From Nocardia sp. CNY236 (lineage in GTDB: Bacteria > Actinomycetota > Actinomycetes > Mycobacteriales > Mycobacteriaceae), in contig NZ_AXVD01000001.1 in NCBI RefSeq assembly GCF_000482385.1, forward strand, positions 186,001 through 250,000: 64,000 nucleotides of DNA, read 5' to 3'. The position numbers were made by a program, and so were the translations under genes. This document shows, piece after piece, positions 1 through 9,041 of the stretch (position 1 is its first letter; each line of letters begins with the position of its first letter). Below the pieces are notes generated by a model. That model saw nothing but the letters and a program-made list of their open reading frames with translations, searched no databases and had not been told where the DNA came from.

Positions 1-376
1 AGATCAGGTCACCGAGGTGGCTGCCGAACAACTGACTATCCGAGCCGTTCAGCACGGTGTCCTCCGACCGCTCCAACCCCGTGCTGCCGTACTGCATCGA
101 GTAGAAGCCCGTGGCCGGCGCGTAGGCCTCGGGATCGGTGGGATAGGTGCGTAGGTACTTGTAGCGGTTCTCGGTCGCGACCGAGCTGGCCAACACGGTA
201 CCGCCAGCCGAGATCTGCCCGCGTTGACGCGAGTACTCGTCGAGCAGCACGCGCGAATTGCGCGGATCGCTGCGGTAGTCGTCGGCCTTGATGACCTGGA
301 TATAGGTGGCATTGGTGAGTAGCGCGACAACCATCACCATGACGGCGACCGCGACTCGGCGCAGGGGTGTGTTCAT
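1..376 (-). CDS. pbpA: Penicillin-binding protein PbpA, N-terminal part (cut by window edge)
   Basis: This is the first 125 residues of a class B penicillin-binding protein, a peptidoglycan transpeptidase acting outside the membrane with the SEDS glycosyltransferase encoded next to it. One hydrophobic anchor lies at about residues 8-25. It is followed by the segment [14 protein letters not shown], characteristic of mycobacterial PbpA, and then YAPATGFYS and [12 protein letters not shown]. The catalytic SxxK region lies off the left edge. The ATG overlaps the rodA stop (ATGA), so translation is probably coupled. The order pbpA-rodA-pstP-fhaB-fhaA matches M. tuberculosis Rv0016c-Rv0020c, so pknA and pknB are expected just outside the window. 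Confidence 0.95.
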   Translation of the reverse strand, partial: MNTPLRRVAVAVMVMVVALLTNATYIQVIKADDYRSDPRNSRVLLDEYSRQRGQISAGGTVLASSVATENRYKYLRTYPTDPEAYAPATGFYSMQYGSTGLERSEDTVLNGSDSQLFGSHLGDLI

Positions 377-1857
377 GTCACCGAACCCGCTTCCGGTCGT
401 CCCGCCTCGCGGTGCAGCAGTTCGGTCCGTGCCTCGGCGATCGGCGCAGGTTCTCGCTTGCGTATCGGCGCCGGCGCACGGGCCGCGTCGGAGATCTTGA
501 TCAGCAACGCCAGCAATAGGTAATTGGACAACAGCGAGGAGCCGCCATAGGAGACGAACGGTGTGGTCAGACCAGTCAGCGGAATCAGTTTCGTCACACC
601 GCCCACCACGACGAACAGCTGGATCGCGATGGTGAAGGACAGGCCCGCCGCGAGCAACTTGCCGAAACTGTCGCGCACTGCGAGCGCCGTACGCAGACCG
701 CGCACCACGAATACCAGAAACAACGTCAATACCGCGGTGAGCCCGATCAAGCCGAGCTCCTCGCCGATGCTGGTGACGATGAAGTCGGTCTTGGCGAAGG
801 GCACTTGGTTGGGCCGACCGCCACCGAGCCCGGTTCCGGCGAGGCCGCCGGTGGCCAGGCCGAACAATGACTGTGAGATCTGGTAGCCGGTGTTGTTGTA
901 ATCGTCGAAGGGATGCAGCCAGGTGTCCACGCGAACCCGGACATGGCCGAACATCTGATAGGCGAAGACGAAGCCCAGCGCGAGCAGCCCGACACCGATG
1001 ACCAGCCAGCCGACTCGTTCGGTGGCGATGTAGAGCATCACCAGCACCGTGCTGAAGATCAGCAGCGAGGTTCCGAGATCCTTCTCGAATACCAGCACGC
1101 CGATGCACACGATCCAGACCGCCAGAATCGGGCCCAGATCACGGGCACGAGGCAGCTCGGTACCGAGCACGCGGCGCCCCGCCGCGGTGAACAGCTCACG
1201 CTTGGCGACCAGTACCGATGCGAAGAAGACGATCAGGAGGATTTTCGCGAATTCGCCTGGCTGAACGCTGAACCCGGGCAACCTGATCCAGATCTTCGCG
1301 CCGTTGATCTCGGAGAACCTGCTGGGCAGGATTGCTGGAATCGCCAACGCGACAAGGCCGGCCAGCCCGAGGGTGTAGCTGTAACGGGCCAGCGTGCGAT
1401 AGTCGCGCAAGGCGATCAGCAGCACGATGAAGCCGAGCATGCCGAGCGCTGTCCACAGGGTCTGCTGGTTGGCATCCGGCGACGGTATTGCCCATGAGTT
1501 GTAGGTGGCCATCTCCTGATCGGCCAGGTCGAGCCGATGGATCAGCACCAGACCAAGCCCGTTCAGCACCGCGACGATGGGTAGCAACAAAGGATCGGCG
1601 AACGGAGCGAATCGCCGGACAGCGAGATGCGCGACCGAGAACAGGGCTAGATACGCGACGCCATACTTGGCGATATCCCAGGTGATCGACTGTTCCAGAC
1701 TGACTTCGACCAAAAAGAGCGCGACAGTGGTGATGACCGCGGCCGCGCCCAGCAGCAACAGTTCCGCATTTCGCCGGGAACTCGGTGGTGGCGCAGGAGC
1801 GAAGCCGCCCGGCGGACTGGGAAAAGCCCCAGCCGGCGGCGGAGACGGCGCGGACAT
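373..1857 (-). CDS. rodA: SEDS-family peptidoglycan glycosyltransferase (RodA/FtsW type)
   Basis: This 494-residue polytopic membrane protein has a proline-rich cytoplasmic N-terminus (about residues 1-28) and many hydrophobic helices. It carries the SEDS signatures [16 protein letters not shown] and, near the C-terminus, [19 protein letters not shown] proteins polymerise lipid II into glycan strands and pair with a class B PBP, here PbpA, whose start overlaps this gene's stop by 4 bp. The ATG overlaps the pstP stop by 1 bp (TGATG). A charged tail after the last helix ends the protein. The locus position favours RodA, and a division-specific FtsW is less likely. Confidence 0.95.
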   Translation of the reverse strand: MSAPSPPPAGAFPSPPGGFAPAPPPSSRRNAELLLLGAAAVITTVALFLVEVSLEQSITWDIAKYGVAYLALFSVAHLAVRRFAPFADPLLLPIVAVLNGLGLVLIHRLDLADQEMATYNSWAIPSPDANQQTLWTALGMLGFIVLLIALRDYRTLARYSYTLGLAGLVALAIPAILPSRFSEINGAKIWIRLPGFSVQPGEFAKILLIVFFASVLVAKRELFTAAGRRVLGTELPRARDLGPILAVWIVCIGVLVFEKDLGTSLLIFSTVLVMLYIATERVGWLVIGVGLLALGFVFAYQMFGHVRVRVDTWLHPFDDYNNTGYQISQSLFGLATGGLAGTGLGGGRPNQVPFAKTDFIVTSIGEELGLIGLTAVLTLFLVFVVRGLRTALAVRDSFGKLLAAGLSFTIAIQLFVVVGGVTKLIPLTGLTTPFVSYGGSSLLSNYLLLALLIKISDAARAPAPIRKREPAPIAEARTELLHREAGRPEAGSVT

Positions 1858-3452
1858 CAGTCTGTCACCCGGCAGCTTTCCCCCGGGATCTGGGGGATCG
1901 GCGACTCGGTCGGTGCCGGAGCAGAGGTTTCTGGTGCCGGCGGCGCCTGGATGGTTTCTGGCGCCGCCGGCGCCTGGATCTCTACGCCATCAGCGTCACC
2001 AGGATCGGGCGGCGCGGGTACTTCGGTGGGAACGGGGGCCGCCTCCTGCTGTGGTTGGGCAGCAGGGTTCGGCGTTTCGAGACCGTCCTGTGGATCGGGA
2101 GCCGCGCCGGGCGGTGCCGGCGCGCCGTCCGGCGACTCCGGAGCGGCGGACTCCGTCGGCGATGCGACCTCCGATTGCTGATCGGGCTTCTCGACCGGAC
2201 ACGGCGGTAGCAGTTCTCGCTGGGCGAGGTGTGTCATCGAGCCTTTCGCCTTGTCCAGAGACCCCGGCGGTAGCCCCTTGTCCACCTGCTCGCGGGCGGT
2301 CTGTTTCAGATCGTCGACTCGCAACGGCCGACACGAGGACGGGAGCTGTTCACCGGGCTCGAGCAAACTGAGTTCACCGTCGCTGGTCACGCAGGCGACC
2401 AGATTCACGTCGTGAATCGAATAGCCGAGGATCGATCCGGGAAGTCCGCGCAGGATCACGACCGAACCATCGTCGGCGCCGACGTAGTAGTTACTGCGAA
2501 TCATCTTGTAGCCGACCACGAGTCCGGCGCCGACCGCGATGATCAGTGCCATCGCGAGCATGGTCCACCGAATTCGACGGGACTTCTTCGGCGGCGGTTC
2601 GGGCGCCGCCGCCCGGCGAGGCGTGGTACGGGGCGGCCGCAAGGCGGAAGCCCGACCGGCGGCCGTGTTCGGTGGCGGCGTGTCTTCGTCGACGCCCGAG
2701 GCGGCGCCCGCCACGATCGGGTGGCTCTGACCGTAGTCCAGGTCGATGACGTCGGCGACGACGACGGTGACATTGTCGGGCCCGCCACTGCGCAAGGCGA
2801 GTTCGATGAGCCGGTCGGCGCATTCGTCGGTGCTGCCTTCACGCATCGTATTCGCGATGGTTTCGTTGCTCACCACGTCCGAGAGACCGTCGGAGCACAG
2901 CAGGTAGCGGTCCTCGGCGCGCGACTCGCGCATGATCAGCGTCGGTTCGATCTCACTTCCGGTGAGCGCACGCATGATCAATGAACGCTGCGGATGCGAA
3001 TGTGCCTGCTCGGGAGTGATTCGGCCTTCGTCGACCAGGGACTGGACGAACGTGTCGTCCCGGGTGATCTGCGTCAATTCGCTGGCGCGTAGCAGGTAGG
3101 CGCGCGAGTCGCCGATGTGGACGAGTCCGAGTTTCTTGCCCGCGAACAGGATCGCGGTGAGTGTGGTGCCCATACCGTCGAGCTCGGGCTCTTCCTCGAC
3201 TTGGTCGGCAATGGCGGCGTTACCCGCTCGGGTGGCCGCGTCCAGCTTGCCCAGGAGATCGTCACCCGGCTCATCGTCATCGAGGTGAGCCAGCGCGGCG
3301 ATCATCAACTGGGACGCCACTTCTCCGGCGGCGTGGCCGCCCATGCCGTCGGCGAGCGCGAGCAGCCGCGCGCCCGCGTATACCGAGTCTTCGTTGTTGC
3401 CTCGGACGAGGCCACGGTCGCTACGCGCCGCATAGCGGAGAACAAGTGTCAC
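1857..3452 (-). CDS. pstP: PP2C-type serine/threonine phosphatase PstP
   Basis: This 531-residue protein has an N-terminal PP2C phosphatase domain (about residues 1-240). Visible motifs are [19 protein letters not shown] (metal-binding Asp35-Gly36), [30 protein letters not shown] and [14 protein letters not shown] basic linker leads to one transmembrane helix at about residues 296-318, then an extracytoplasmic domain that ends in a long Pro/Glu/Ala-rich tail. PstP reverses phosphorylation by the PknA/PknB kinases and acts on FHA proteins and cell-wall enzymes. The start is GTG at 3452, overlapping the fhaB stop by 4 bp (GTGA). The acidic proline-rich tail is probably wall-spanning. Confidence 0.95.
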   Translation of the reverse strand: MTLVLRYAARSDRGLVRGNNEDSVYAGARLLALADGMGGHAAGEVASQLMIAALAHLDDDEPGDDLLGKLDAATRAGNAAIADQVEEEPELDGMGTTLTAILFAGKKLGLVHIGDSRAYLLRASELTQITRDDTFVQSLVDEGRITPEQAHSHPQRSLIMRALTGSEIEPTLIMRESRAEDRYLLCSDGLSDVVSNETIANTMREGSTDECADRLIELALRSGGPDNVTVVVADVIDLDYGQSHPIVAGAASGVDEDTPPPNTAAGRASALRPPRTTPRRAAAPEPPPKKSRRIRWTMLAMALIIAVGAGLVVGYKMIRSNYYVGADDGSVVILRGLPGSILGYSIHDVNLVACVTSDGELSLLEPGEQLPSSCRPLRVDDLKQTAREQVDKGLPPGSLDKAKGSMTHLAQRELLPPCPVEKPDQQSEVASPTESAAPESPDGAPAPPGAAPDPQDGLETPNPAAQPQQEAAPVPTEVPAPPDPGDADGVEIQAPAAPETIQAPPAPETSAPAPTESPIPQIPGESCRVTD

Positions 3453-3916
3453 GATCGCAGCTCGATCACAGTTTTACCGACACGGACAGGGGTGGCCAGT
3501 GGAACTCGGACGGCGGTGGTGACCTTTGCGTGATCGAGGTAGGTGCCGTTCGTCGAGCCGAGATCTTCCACGTACCATTCGTCGCCACGCGGAGACAAGC
3601 GCGCATGTCTGGTCGAGGCGTAGTCGTCGGCGAGTACCAGCGTGGAATCATCTGCACGCCCGATCAGCACCGGCTGGCTGCCGAGTGAAATGCGCGTGCC
3701 TACAAGCGAACCGTGGGTCACCACAAGGTATTTGGCGCCCTTCTGGCCCCGGCCGAACGACGGCAACACCGCAGACCCGCGTGCGGGCTTGGGTTGAATT
3801 CGTATACCGGATGCCGCGTAGATGTCGCTGCGCAAGGTACGCAGCACGGCCCACACGAACAACCACAACAGCAGAAGGAACCCCGCACGGGTCAGTTGCA
3901 GGATCAATCCCTGCAC
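3449..3916 (-). CDS. fhaB: FHA domain protein FhaB (FipA)
   Basis: This 155-residue protein starts at GTG 3916, chosen because a good Shine-Dalgarno sequence (AGGAGGTGG) precedes it and because residues QGLILQLTRAGFLLLLWLF match the mycobacterial FhaB N-terminus. One membrane helix lies at about residues 10-30. The C-terminal FHA domain shows VLIGRADDSTLVL, YASTRHARLS and [12 protein letters not shown], the residues that read phosphothreonine. FhaB links PknA/PknB signalling with FtsZ and wall synthesis. An in-frame upstream ATG at 3988 exists but has no ribosome-binding site. Confidence 0.95.
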   Translation of the reverse strand: MQGLILQLTRAGFLLLLWLFVWAVLRTLRSDIYAASGIRIQPKPARGSAVLPSFGRGQKGAKYLVVTHGSLVGTRISLGSQPVLIGRADDSTLVLADDYASTRHARLSPRGDEWYVEDLGSTNGTYLDHAKVTTAVRVPLATPVRVGKTVIELRS

Positions 3917-4134
3917 GGCGTTCCACCTCCTGTTCGACCTCGTACATCTCGACCTTGTACATCGCTGCCATCGGTGCAGTTCGACCACCCACCGGCCTGT
4001 TCGCTTCGCCGGCTGGTGAGTCGGCGCCGCGCATGTGTTGGCAGCATAATAGGGTCATCGGTCGACTTCGATCACGATACGGCCCCGCGCCCCGTTCAGT
4101 GCCATGTCGCGACCTGCACCGCGAGCTTACGGGA

Positions 4135-5763
4135 TCAAACGATGCGGATCAGGATCTCGGAGTGTCCGGCCCGGATGACGTCGCCGTCGGCCAGTTGCCA
4201 ATCCTGCACCGGAGAGCCGTTGACGAGTGTGCCGTTCGTGGAGCCGAGATCCGACAGCATCGCAGTCTGGCCGTCCCAACGCACCTCGATATGCCTGCGT
4301 GAGACGCCGGTATCGGGCAGCCGGAAGTGCGCGTCCTGGCCGCGACCGATGATATTGCTGCCCTCGCGCAGCTGGTAGGTTCGGCCACTACCGTCATCGA
4401 GTTGCAGGGTTGCGGAGTACCCGGAATCAGCGCGCGGCGCCGCGCCATAGCCCGAGCCGTAGCTCTGCGGCGCCCCGAAACCCGACTGCGAGTAGGCCCT
4501 GCCATAGCCTTCCTGGTCGTCTTGACCGTATCCGCCCTGGTCGGGGAAGTTCTGCTCACTGGCGTAGTTCTGCTCACCGTAGCCCGGGTCGCCGAATCGC
4601 TGCTGCCCGTAGGCCTGTTGGGCGTAACCTCGGTCGTTGTACCCCTGGCCCTGGTCGTAGCCGGAATCGGCATACCCCTGTGGGTTTTCGGCGTATCCCT
4701 GCTGGTTGTAACCCTGCTGCCCGTATCCCTGTTGACCGTAACCGGAGCGCTCCGGCGGGCCATATCCCTGTCGACCGTAGTTCTGCTGGCCGTACCCCTG
4801 CTGGTCATAGCCTTGGTCGTTGTGCTGGTCGTAGTCGGACTCGGCGTACCGCTGCTGACCCCGGCCGGGGTCGGCGTAGCCCGGTTGACCGCCGGGGTCG
4901 GCGTAGCCCGGTTGACCGCCAGGGTCGGCGTAGCCCGGTTGACCGTAGCCCTGCTGGTCGTAGCCGGAGTCGGCGTAGCCCTGTTGGCCGTAGCTCTGCT
5001 GCTGGTCGCCGTACCCTTGCTGGTCGCCGTACCCTTGCTGGTCGCCATAACCTTGCTGGTCGTAGCCTCGCTGACCGTAATTTGGGTCGACCTGCTGGCC
5101 GTACCCTTGGTCGCTGCGCTGATAGTCACCGTAACCCTGCTGCGCTGCCGGGGCCTGGTGGTCCGGGCCGTATCCGCCGCGACCGTAATCGTCGCGGTAC
5201 GCGCCGCTCTGCGGAATACCGCGACCGGCAGGTGGTGGAGCGAACCCGCGGTCGCGTGGATCGGACTCCGCGGGCTCACGGCTCGGGTCGTAGCCTGAGT
5301 TCTGCGTCATGGGGCCAGCTCCTGGTTGCGGGTGTGCAGGTCGTTGTGGCGGTGATTCGGGGCCGCGAGCCGCATTGACTGCCTGACCGGCCTCCGGATC
5401 CACGCGGCCACTCGCCCTGAATTGTCCGGTGTGCAGCGTAGGTGATGCCTCGAGCGTCACCTGTACTTCGCCGTACGTCTGCCAGCCTTGCTCTCGGATG
5501 TAGTCCTCCAGATGTTTGGCGAACGCGCGGGTGGTGAGGTCGTGATCGTCGGCCAACTTTCTATGATCCGAAGAGTTGATCGTGATCACATAACTGTTGG
5601 GCGCCAACAGATGGCCGCCACCGAGGTCGTGAACATGGTCGGCTGCTTCGCGCTGCAGCTCTGCCTCCACCTCCTGGGGCACGACACTGCCGCCGAAGAC
5701 TCTCGCGAACACGTCACCGACTGCCCCCTGAAGGCGACGCTCGAACCGGGAAACAAAGCCCAT
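4135..5763 (-). CDS. fhaA: FHA domain protein FhaA with long Gln/Tyr/Gly-rich linker
   Basis: This 542-residue protein has three parts. Residues 1 to about 125 are the DUF3662 domain ([33 protein letters not shown]). Residues of about 150-440 are a low-complexity linker made of repeated QQGY, GYGQQ and GYADPG units. Residues of about 450-542 are an FHA domain ([36 protein letters not shown]). In mycobacteria FhaA is a PknB substrate that binds the flippase MviN when phosphorylated. The ATG follows GGGAGG at good spacing. There are 218 bp between its stop and fhaB. The linker is far longer and more repetitive than needed for a hinge and is encoded by tandem DNA repeats. Confidence 0.95.
   Translation of the reverse strand: MGFVSRFERRLQGAVGDVFARVFGGSVVPQEVEAELQREAADHVHDLGGGHLLAPNSYVITINSSDHRKLADDHDLTTRAFAKHLEDYIREQGWQTYGEVQVTLEASPTLHTGQFRASGRVDPEAGQAVNAARGPESPPQRPAHPQPGAGPMTQNSGYDPSREPAESDPRDRGFAPPPAGRGIPQSGAYRDDYGRGGYGPDHQAPAAQQGYGDYQRSDQGYGQQVDPNYGQRGYDQQGYGDQQGYGDQQGYGDQQQSYGQQGYADSGYDQQGYGQPGYADPGGQPGYADPGGQPGYADPGRGQQRYAESDYDQHNDQGYDQQGYGQQNYGRQGYGPPERSGYGQQGYGQQGYNQQGYAENPQGYADSGYDQGQGYNDRGYAQQAYGQQRFGDPGYGEQNYASEQNFPDQGGYGQDDQEGYGRAYSQSGFGAPQSYGSGYGAAPRADSGYSATLQLDDGSGRTYQLREGSNIIGRGQDAHFRLPDTGVSRRHIEVRWDGQTAMLSDLGSTNGTLVNGSPVQDWQLADGDVIRAGHSEILIRIV
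4867..4947. repeat. 27-bp tandem repeat, 3 copies, inside fhaA
   Basis: Three consecutive 27-bp units begin at 4867, 4894 and 4921 and differ by only a few bases. On the minus strand they encode successive QPGYADPGG nonapeptides of the FhaA linker. The near identity of the units indicates recent slippage or unequal exchange. Confidence 0.9.
5002..5055. repeat. 18-bp tandem repeat, 3 copies, inside fhaA
   Basis: Three 18-bp units start at 5002, 5020 and 5038 and encode successive QGYGDQ hexapeptides on the minus strand. They form part of the FhaA low-complexity linker and are independent of the 27-bp repeats upstream. Confidence 0.9.
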
Positions 5764-5805
5764 ATCGGCCTCCCTTCGGTGAGCGTCTCTTTCCTGATTC
5801 CTAAC

Positions 5806-5832
5806 AGCGACACGCGGGTATGGCGTGTCGCT
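5806..5832. promoter_or_regulatory. Perfect 10-bp inverted repeat upstream of fhaA
   Basis: AGCGACACGC and GCGTGTCGCT are separated by 7 nt, 43 bp upstream of the fhaA start. No T-run follows on either strand, and the divergent tRNA lies beyond. It could be an operator or a 5' leader hairpin for the fhaA-to-pbpA operon. No regulator is recognised for this sequence. Confidence 0.5.
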
Positions 5833-5988
5833 TATCGACCACGTTCACTGCATGATATCCACGATCGTCCGCACCTGTAACTCTTGGTGGCGGCATCGCA
5901 TTTCGTGGCCCTCCAGTCGCCCGGTCGAACCTGTGAAATGATGATTTCGTCACCGGCGGGCGGGCGTGCTACTGTCTCCCCGTCGCTC

Positions 5989-6071
5989 GGGCGAGTGGCG
6001 GAATGGCAGACGCGCTGGCTTCAGGTGCCAGTGTCCTTCGGGACGTGGGGGTTCAAGTCCCCCTTCGCCCA
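5989..6071 (+). tRNA. tRNA-Leu (anticodon CAG)
   Basis: A class II tRNA with a full cloverleaf is present. The acceptor stem GGGCGAG pairs with TTCGCCC at 6064-6070. The anticodon stem CTGGC/GCCAG surrounds loop TTCAGGT with anticodon CAG at 6022-6024. A long variable arm (GTGTCCTTCGGGAC) and a T arm GGGGG-TTCAAGT-CCCCC follow. The CCA end is not encoded. A tRNA-Leu near fhaA is also found in M. tuberculosis (leuT). Confidence 0.97.
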
Positions 6072-6485
6072 CACATCGACGCAGGTCCGGGGCATAGTCT
6101 TCGGGTTGTGCCCCGTCTGCGTCCATGCAGCGGTCCACACGCAGGGAAGCGGTCCATACGCAGGGAATCCGAGGGGATTCGGCCCGAGTGCGACCGACTT
6201 CGATTGTGGCTACGGCACCCACACCCGACCACTGTGTGGATGGTCGCCGAAATATGGGGTGGCACTCGCTGGAAGCCAACCGACTCCTGTTCGGGCGTGC
6301 CGCGTTGCTCCGTGGCATCGATGCTTCGATGATTCGTCGTGCCCCGAGTCGACCGACGCAGTTGGTGCGGGCACCGACGAAGTAGTGCGTGAACGGCTCG
6401 AGTCTACGATCACTTCTATATCTGGCGTGATCGGTCGTCGTGGTGACATCGAGACGACATGCCGTGCTTCATCGGCGATACTTCC
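6072..6485. other. Gene-free stretch after tRNA-Leu
   Basis: No convincing gene is seen in these roughly 410 bp; the short open frames have no ribosome-binding site and no recognisable product. The stretch contains a 19-bp tandem duplication (6129-6166) and ends in the promoter of the downstream dehydrogenase. Confidence 0.6.
6129..6166. repeat. 19-bp tandem duplication
   Basis: AGCGGTCCACACGCAGGGA at 6129-6147 is followed immediately by a copy with one change (C to T) at 6148-6166. It lies in non-coding DNA and its function is unknown. Confidence 0.85.
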
Positions 6486-6513
6486 TTGACGTGCAATAAG
6501 AACGTGTTCTAAT
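6486..6513 (+). promoter_or_regulatory. Promoter with KstR-like operator (leaderless start likely)
   Basis: A -35-like TTGACG (6486-6491) and a -10-like TCTAAT (6508-6513) are 16 bp apart. Between and over them lies AAGAACGTGTTCTA (6498-6511), a palindrome matching the KstR consensus TNNAACNNGTTNNA at all specified positions but the first. The ATG at 6521 is only 7 nt after the -10, so the transcript is probably leaderless. KstR controls steroid catabolism genes in mycobacteria and rhodococci; its role here is inferred from the motif alone. Confidence 0.6.
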
Positions 6514-6520
6514 TTTTGGC

Positions 6521-7288
6521 ATGCGCAGATTCGATGGTCGTCGTGTGATGGTGACGGGAGCGGGATCCGGTATCGGCCAGGGCATCGCCCTGCGCCTCCT
6601 CGATGAGGGCGCGCAGTTGGTCGCTGCGGACGTCGACATCACCGGATTGACGGCTACTGCGGAGAAGGCCGGCGATGCCGCCGAGCGACTGCGGACGATC
6701 GAGATGAACATTGCGGATCCGGATTCGGTGCGACCTGCGATCACGCAGACACTCGAGTTTCTCGGTGGCTTGGACGTGCTGGTGAACGCGGCCGGAATCC
6801 TGCGACCTGCTCGAACGCACGAGATGCCGCTCGAAGTGTGGAACCAGGTGATCACGGTGAATCTCACCGGCACTTTCCTGACGACCCAGGCTGCGTTGCC
6901 CGCGTTGTTGGCCACTGGACGGGGCGTGGTGGTCAATTTGTCCTCGACCGCAGCGCTCAGTGCGAATCCATATCTCGCGTGCTATGCGGCGTCGAAGGGC
7001 GGGGTGAACGCCTTCACTCATGCCATTGCGTTGGAGTACGCCAAGCAGGGATTGCGTGCGGTGAACATCGTGCCAGCAGGTATCACAAGCGGTATCACCA
7101 CCAAGTCCATCCTGGACCTTCCCGAGGGATTCGATCCAGAGCTGTTTTCTCGGATGACCGGATGGCTCAACGGCGGTGCGCTCGGCAGCCCGGAAGACGT
7201 CGCCGGAGTTGTCGCGATGGTGGCCTCCGACGAGGGGCGATACATGACCGGTTGTGAGATCCGGGTCGACGGTGGTGCGCTGATGTAG
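6521..7288 (+). CDS. Short-chain dehydrogenase/reductase (SDR), possible KstR-regulon member
   Basis: This 255-residue classical SDR has the cofactor motif TGAGSGIG (about residues 12-19), NAAG at about 89-92, a catalytic Ser region (VVNLSSTAAL), the YxxxK pair YAASK and the C-terminal GCEIRVDGGAL. The Asp at the end of beta-strand 2 (AADVD) suggests NAD over NADP. The substrate is not evident. The KstR-like operator overlapping the promoter suggests a steroid or hydroxyacyl substrate, which is inference. The gene stands alone, with tRNA-Leu upstream and a repeat directly downstream. No Shine-Dalgarno sequence is present, in line with a leaderless mRNA. Confidence 0.9.
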   Translation: MRRFDGRRVMVTGAGSGIGQGIALRLLDEGAQLVAADVDITGLTATAEKAGDAAERLRTIEMNIADPDSVRPAITQTLEFLGGLDVLVNAAGILRPARTHEMPLEVWNQVITVNLTGTFLTTQAALPALLATGRGVVVNLSSTAALSANPYLACYAASKGGVNAFTHAIALEYAKQGLRAVNIVPAGITSGITTKSILDLPEGFDPELFSRMTGWLNGGALGSPEDVAGVVAMVASDEGRYMTGCEIRVDGGALM

Positions 7289-7355
7289 TCGGCTCTGCCT
7301 GTGTTCGGCTCTGCCTGTGTTCGGCTCTGCCTGTGTTCGGCTCTGCCTGTGTTCG
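7289..7355. repeat. 16-bp tandem repeat, 4 identical copies
   Basis: The unit TCGGCTCTGCCTGTGT starts at 7289, 7305, 7321 and 7337 with no differences, followed by three further matching bases. It begins directly after the TAG stop of the SDR gene. There is no spacer, so it is not a CRISPR array. It is probably a variable-number tandem repeat. Confidence 0.95.
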
Positions 7356-8044
7356 ACGATGTCGGATCGTCCACGAAGTCGCATAGACCTCCTACTCGAG
7401 CCGTTGTTATGGCGAAGATCACAGGACGATATTCATTAGCGGTCGAGGTGCTGAACGCGTATTGAGCGGCATCTCCGCCAGGCCCATCAGGCAGCTGGCT
7501 AACGTGTAGGTCGACGGGGGATCAGACGGTATTTCCGCACCCGAACCGAGTGAATATCTTGTTTATCGCCGATTGACAAACTTTCGGTCTCTTCTTTCTG
7601 GCGACAGTCGGCAACAGGCATTCCTTGCAAATGAACGTGCAGGTAGGGAGGCTGCGCTAGCAAACGTAGAGTTGTCTGCAGCATGGTGTGGACAACGTTG
7701 CGCAACATGGTGATCGTGCCCGCGGGTGAATTCGACACTGCCGTGAGAGCCGGTGACGGAATGGTGCTCACCTGCAAAATTCTCAGCTCCGGACACGGCC
7801 TCGAGGTAGCTGGCAGATGCGCCGTCAGATGTAGCTGTTGTGCTGCTGTGAGTGTGCGAGCGGAGCAGACGTGGTTGCGCGCGAGTAACGATTGTGTAGA
7901 GTCGACGGTAACGCTGGCCGCAGCTTGAGCGCGACTCGCTGCGGCCAGCGCGACTCAATCTACTCATTTCGAGACCGATTCGTGATGTGAAGTATCTGGT
8001 TCAGGTCCGCTGTGCCACCTGGTACAGCGGACTGTCGACGTCGG
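7356..8044. other. Gene-free stretch of about 690 bp
   Basis: The base composition is lower in GC than in the flanking genes, and no open frame shows a ribosome-binding site together with normal codon usage. The only clear structure is the strong hairpin at 7912-7950. An 81-codon frame at 7683-7928 encodes nothing recognisable and was not called. Confidence 0.6.
7912..7950. terminator. 13-bp perfect inverted repeat (possible terminator)
   Basis: CGCTGGCCGCAGC (7912-7924) and its exact complement GCTGCGGCCAGCG (7938-7950) flank a 13-nt loop. It lies downstream of the minus-strand SpoIIM-like gene (stop at 8045). No T-tract follows, as is common for actinobacterial terminators, so the terminator role is inferred from position and stem strength. 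Confidence 0.6.
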
Positions 8045-8983
8045 CTAACTCATGATCTCGTGCCGAGGACGCATCGTCCTGGACGACCAGCTCGTCTCCT
8101 CCAGCTTCGCCCGCCGCCCCAATCCGAACACGTAGAGCAGGAATGTCGCCTCGGCGACGAACCCCGTCGCCAGTCGAGCCCACAGAGGAAGGGAGCTCGG
8201 GGTCACGAAGCCTTCGATCAAGCCACTGATCAACAGCATCCCGACCAATCCTGCGCTCACTATCGCGGCGGATCGCCCGATCTTGGCCAGCGCTTCCGAC
8301 CGGCTGAGCCGACCCGGATCTATCAGTGTCCAACCGAGTTTCAATCCCACGCCACCCCCGACGAGAATCGCAGTCATTTCCAACATGCCGTGCGGCAGAA
8401 TGAATCCGAGGTAGGCGTCGATCCGTCCCGCGTCGGCCATCAGCCCGGCGGTGACCCCCAGATTGAGCGCGTTGAGGTACAGCACGTAGACGGTAGGGAC
8501 GATCACCGGCCAACGATGAGTCCTGAAGATCCACGCCCCGGCCGTCGGGAGAGCCAGCAATGGAAGCGCGAGCGGGACGAGCAGGGTGCGCTGGGTAATC
8601 CACAATATGATCGACGACGATTTCGTCCCCGTGGAAAGAAGTTTCGCGCGCGCGACGCTGCGTCGGTATGACGTCGTCTCACCTATCAACACCGGAACAA
8701 CGGCCCAGCGATTGGTCCGTAGCCAGGCGTTCCAGGGCACGGTTGTCGCCAGGACGATGACGGTCTCGGCGGCCACCACGCTCACGACAACCAGCCCGAC
8801 GACAGCGCGGATGTTCCGCTGGATCAGTGCGAACGGCAAATCGAGACGTTCACGAAAACTCAATGGCCGCAACGGCACAGTTGTGCGCGGAGACAGCGAC
8901 CTCGTTTCCATACCCACCCCGACCGGACCCGTGCTGGGCTGTTCGGTGGCCGGCAGCGCGGGATGAGTATATAGAGATGCCAT
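8045..8983 (-). CDS. SpoIIM-like integral membrane protein, chimeric or truncated at the N-terminal half
   Basis: This 312-residue membrane protein starts at ATG 8983, the first plausible start after the upstream gene. The C-terminal half has the stage II sporulation protein M core: VLYLNALNLG, ILPHGMLEM (about residues 195-203), GLKLGWTLIDPGRLSR and LIEGFVTPS. The N-terminal half (PLSFRERLDLPFALIQRNIRAVVGL) does not resemble the usual cytoplasmic helical domain of SpoIIM. It looks more like the start of the RNP-rich membrane proteins often encoded in SpoIIM/RDD operons. The function of SpoIIM outside sporulating firmicutes is unknown. It lies 58 bp after the DUF4407 gene, probably in one operon. 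Confidence 0.75.
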   Translation of the reverse strand: MASLYTHPALPATEQPSTGPVGVGMETRSLSPRTTVPLRPLSFRERLDLPFALIQRNIRAVVGLVVVSVVAAETVIVLATTVPWNAWLRTNRWAVVPVLIGETTSYRRSVARAKLLSTGTKSSSIILWITQRTLLVPLALPLLALPTAGAWIFRTHRWPVIVPTVYVLYLNALNLGVTAGLMADAGRIDAYLGFILPHGMLEMTAILVGGGVGLKLGWTLIDPGRLSRSEALAKIGRSAAIVSAGLVGMLLISGLIEGFVTPSSLPLWARLATGFVAEATFLLYVFGLGRRAKLEETSWSSRTMRPRHEIMS

Positions 8984-9041
8984 GGTCGGCGCATCGCTGT
9001 GTGTCGGTGCAGAAGTGCAATCCCTTCCGGTCGATGCGCGG

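Noticed and set aside
4327..5298. A 323-codon plus-strand frame of very hydrophobic sequence
   Set aside because: It is the antisense of the fhaA QQGY repeats; reverse-reading Gln/Tyr/Gly codons gives Leu/Val-rich sequence. FHA and DUF3662 motifs on the minus strand are decisive.
5989..6071. tRNA as an integration (attachment) site for a genomic island
   Set aside because: No integrase and no repeat of the tRNA 3' end was seen in the window, and the downstream genes have normal composition.
7289..7355. Possible CRISPR array
   Set aside because: The repeats are contiguous with no spacers and only 16 bp long; no cas genes are present.
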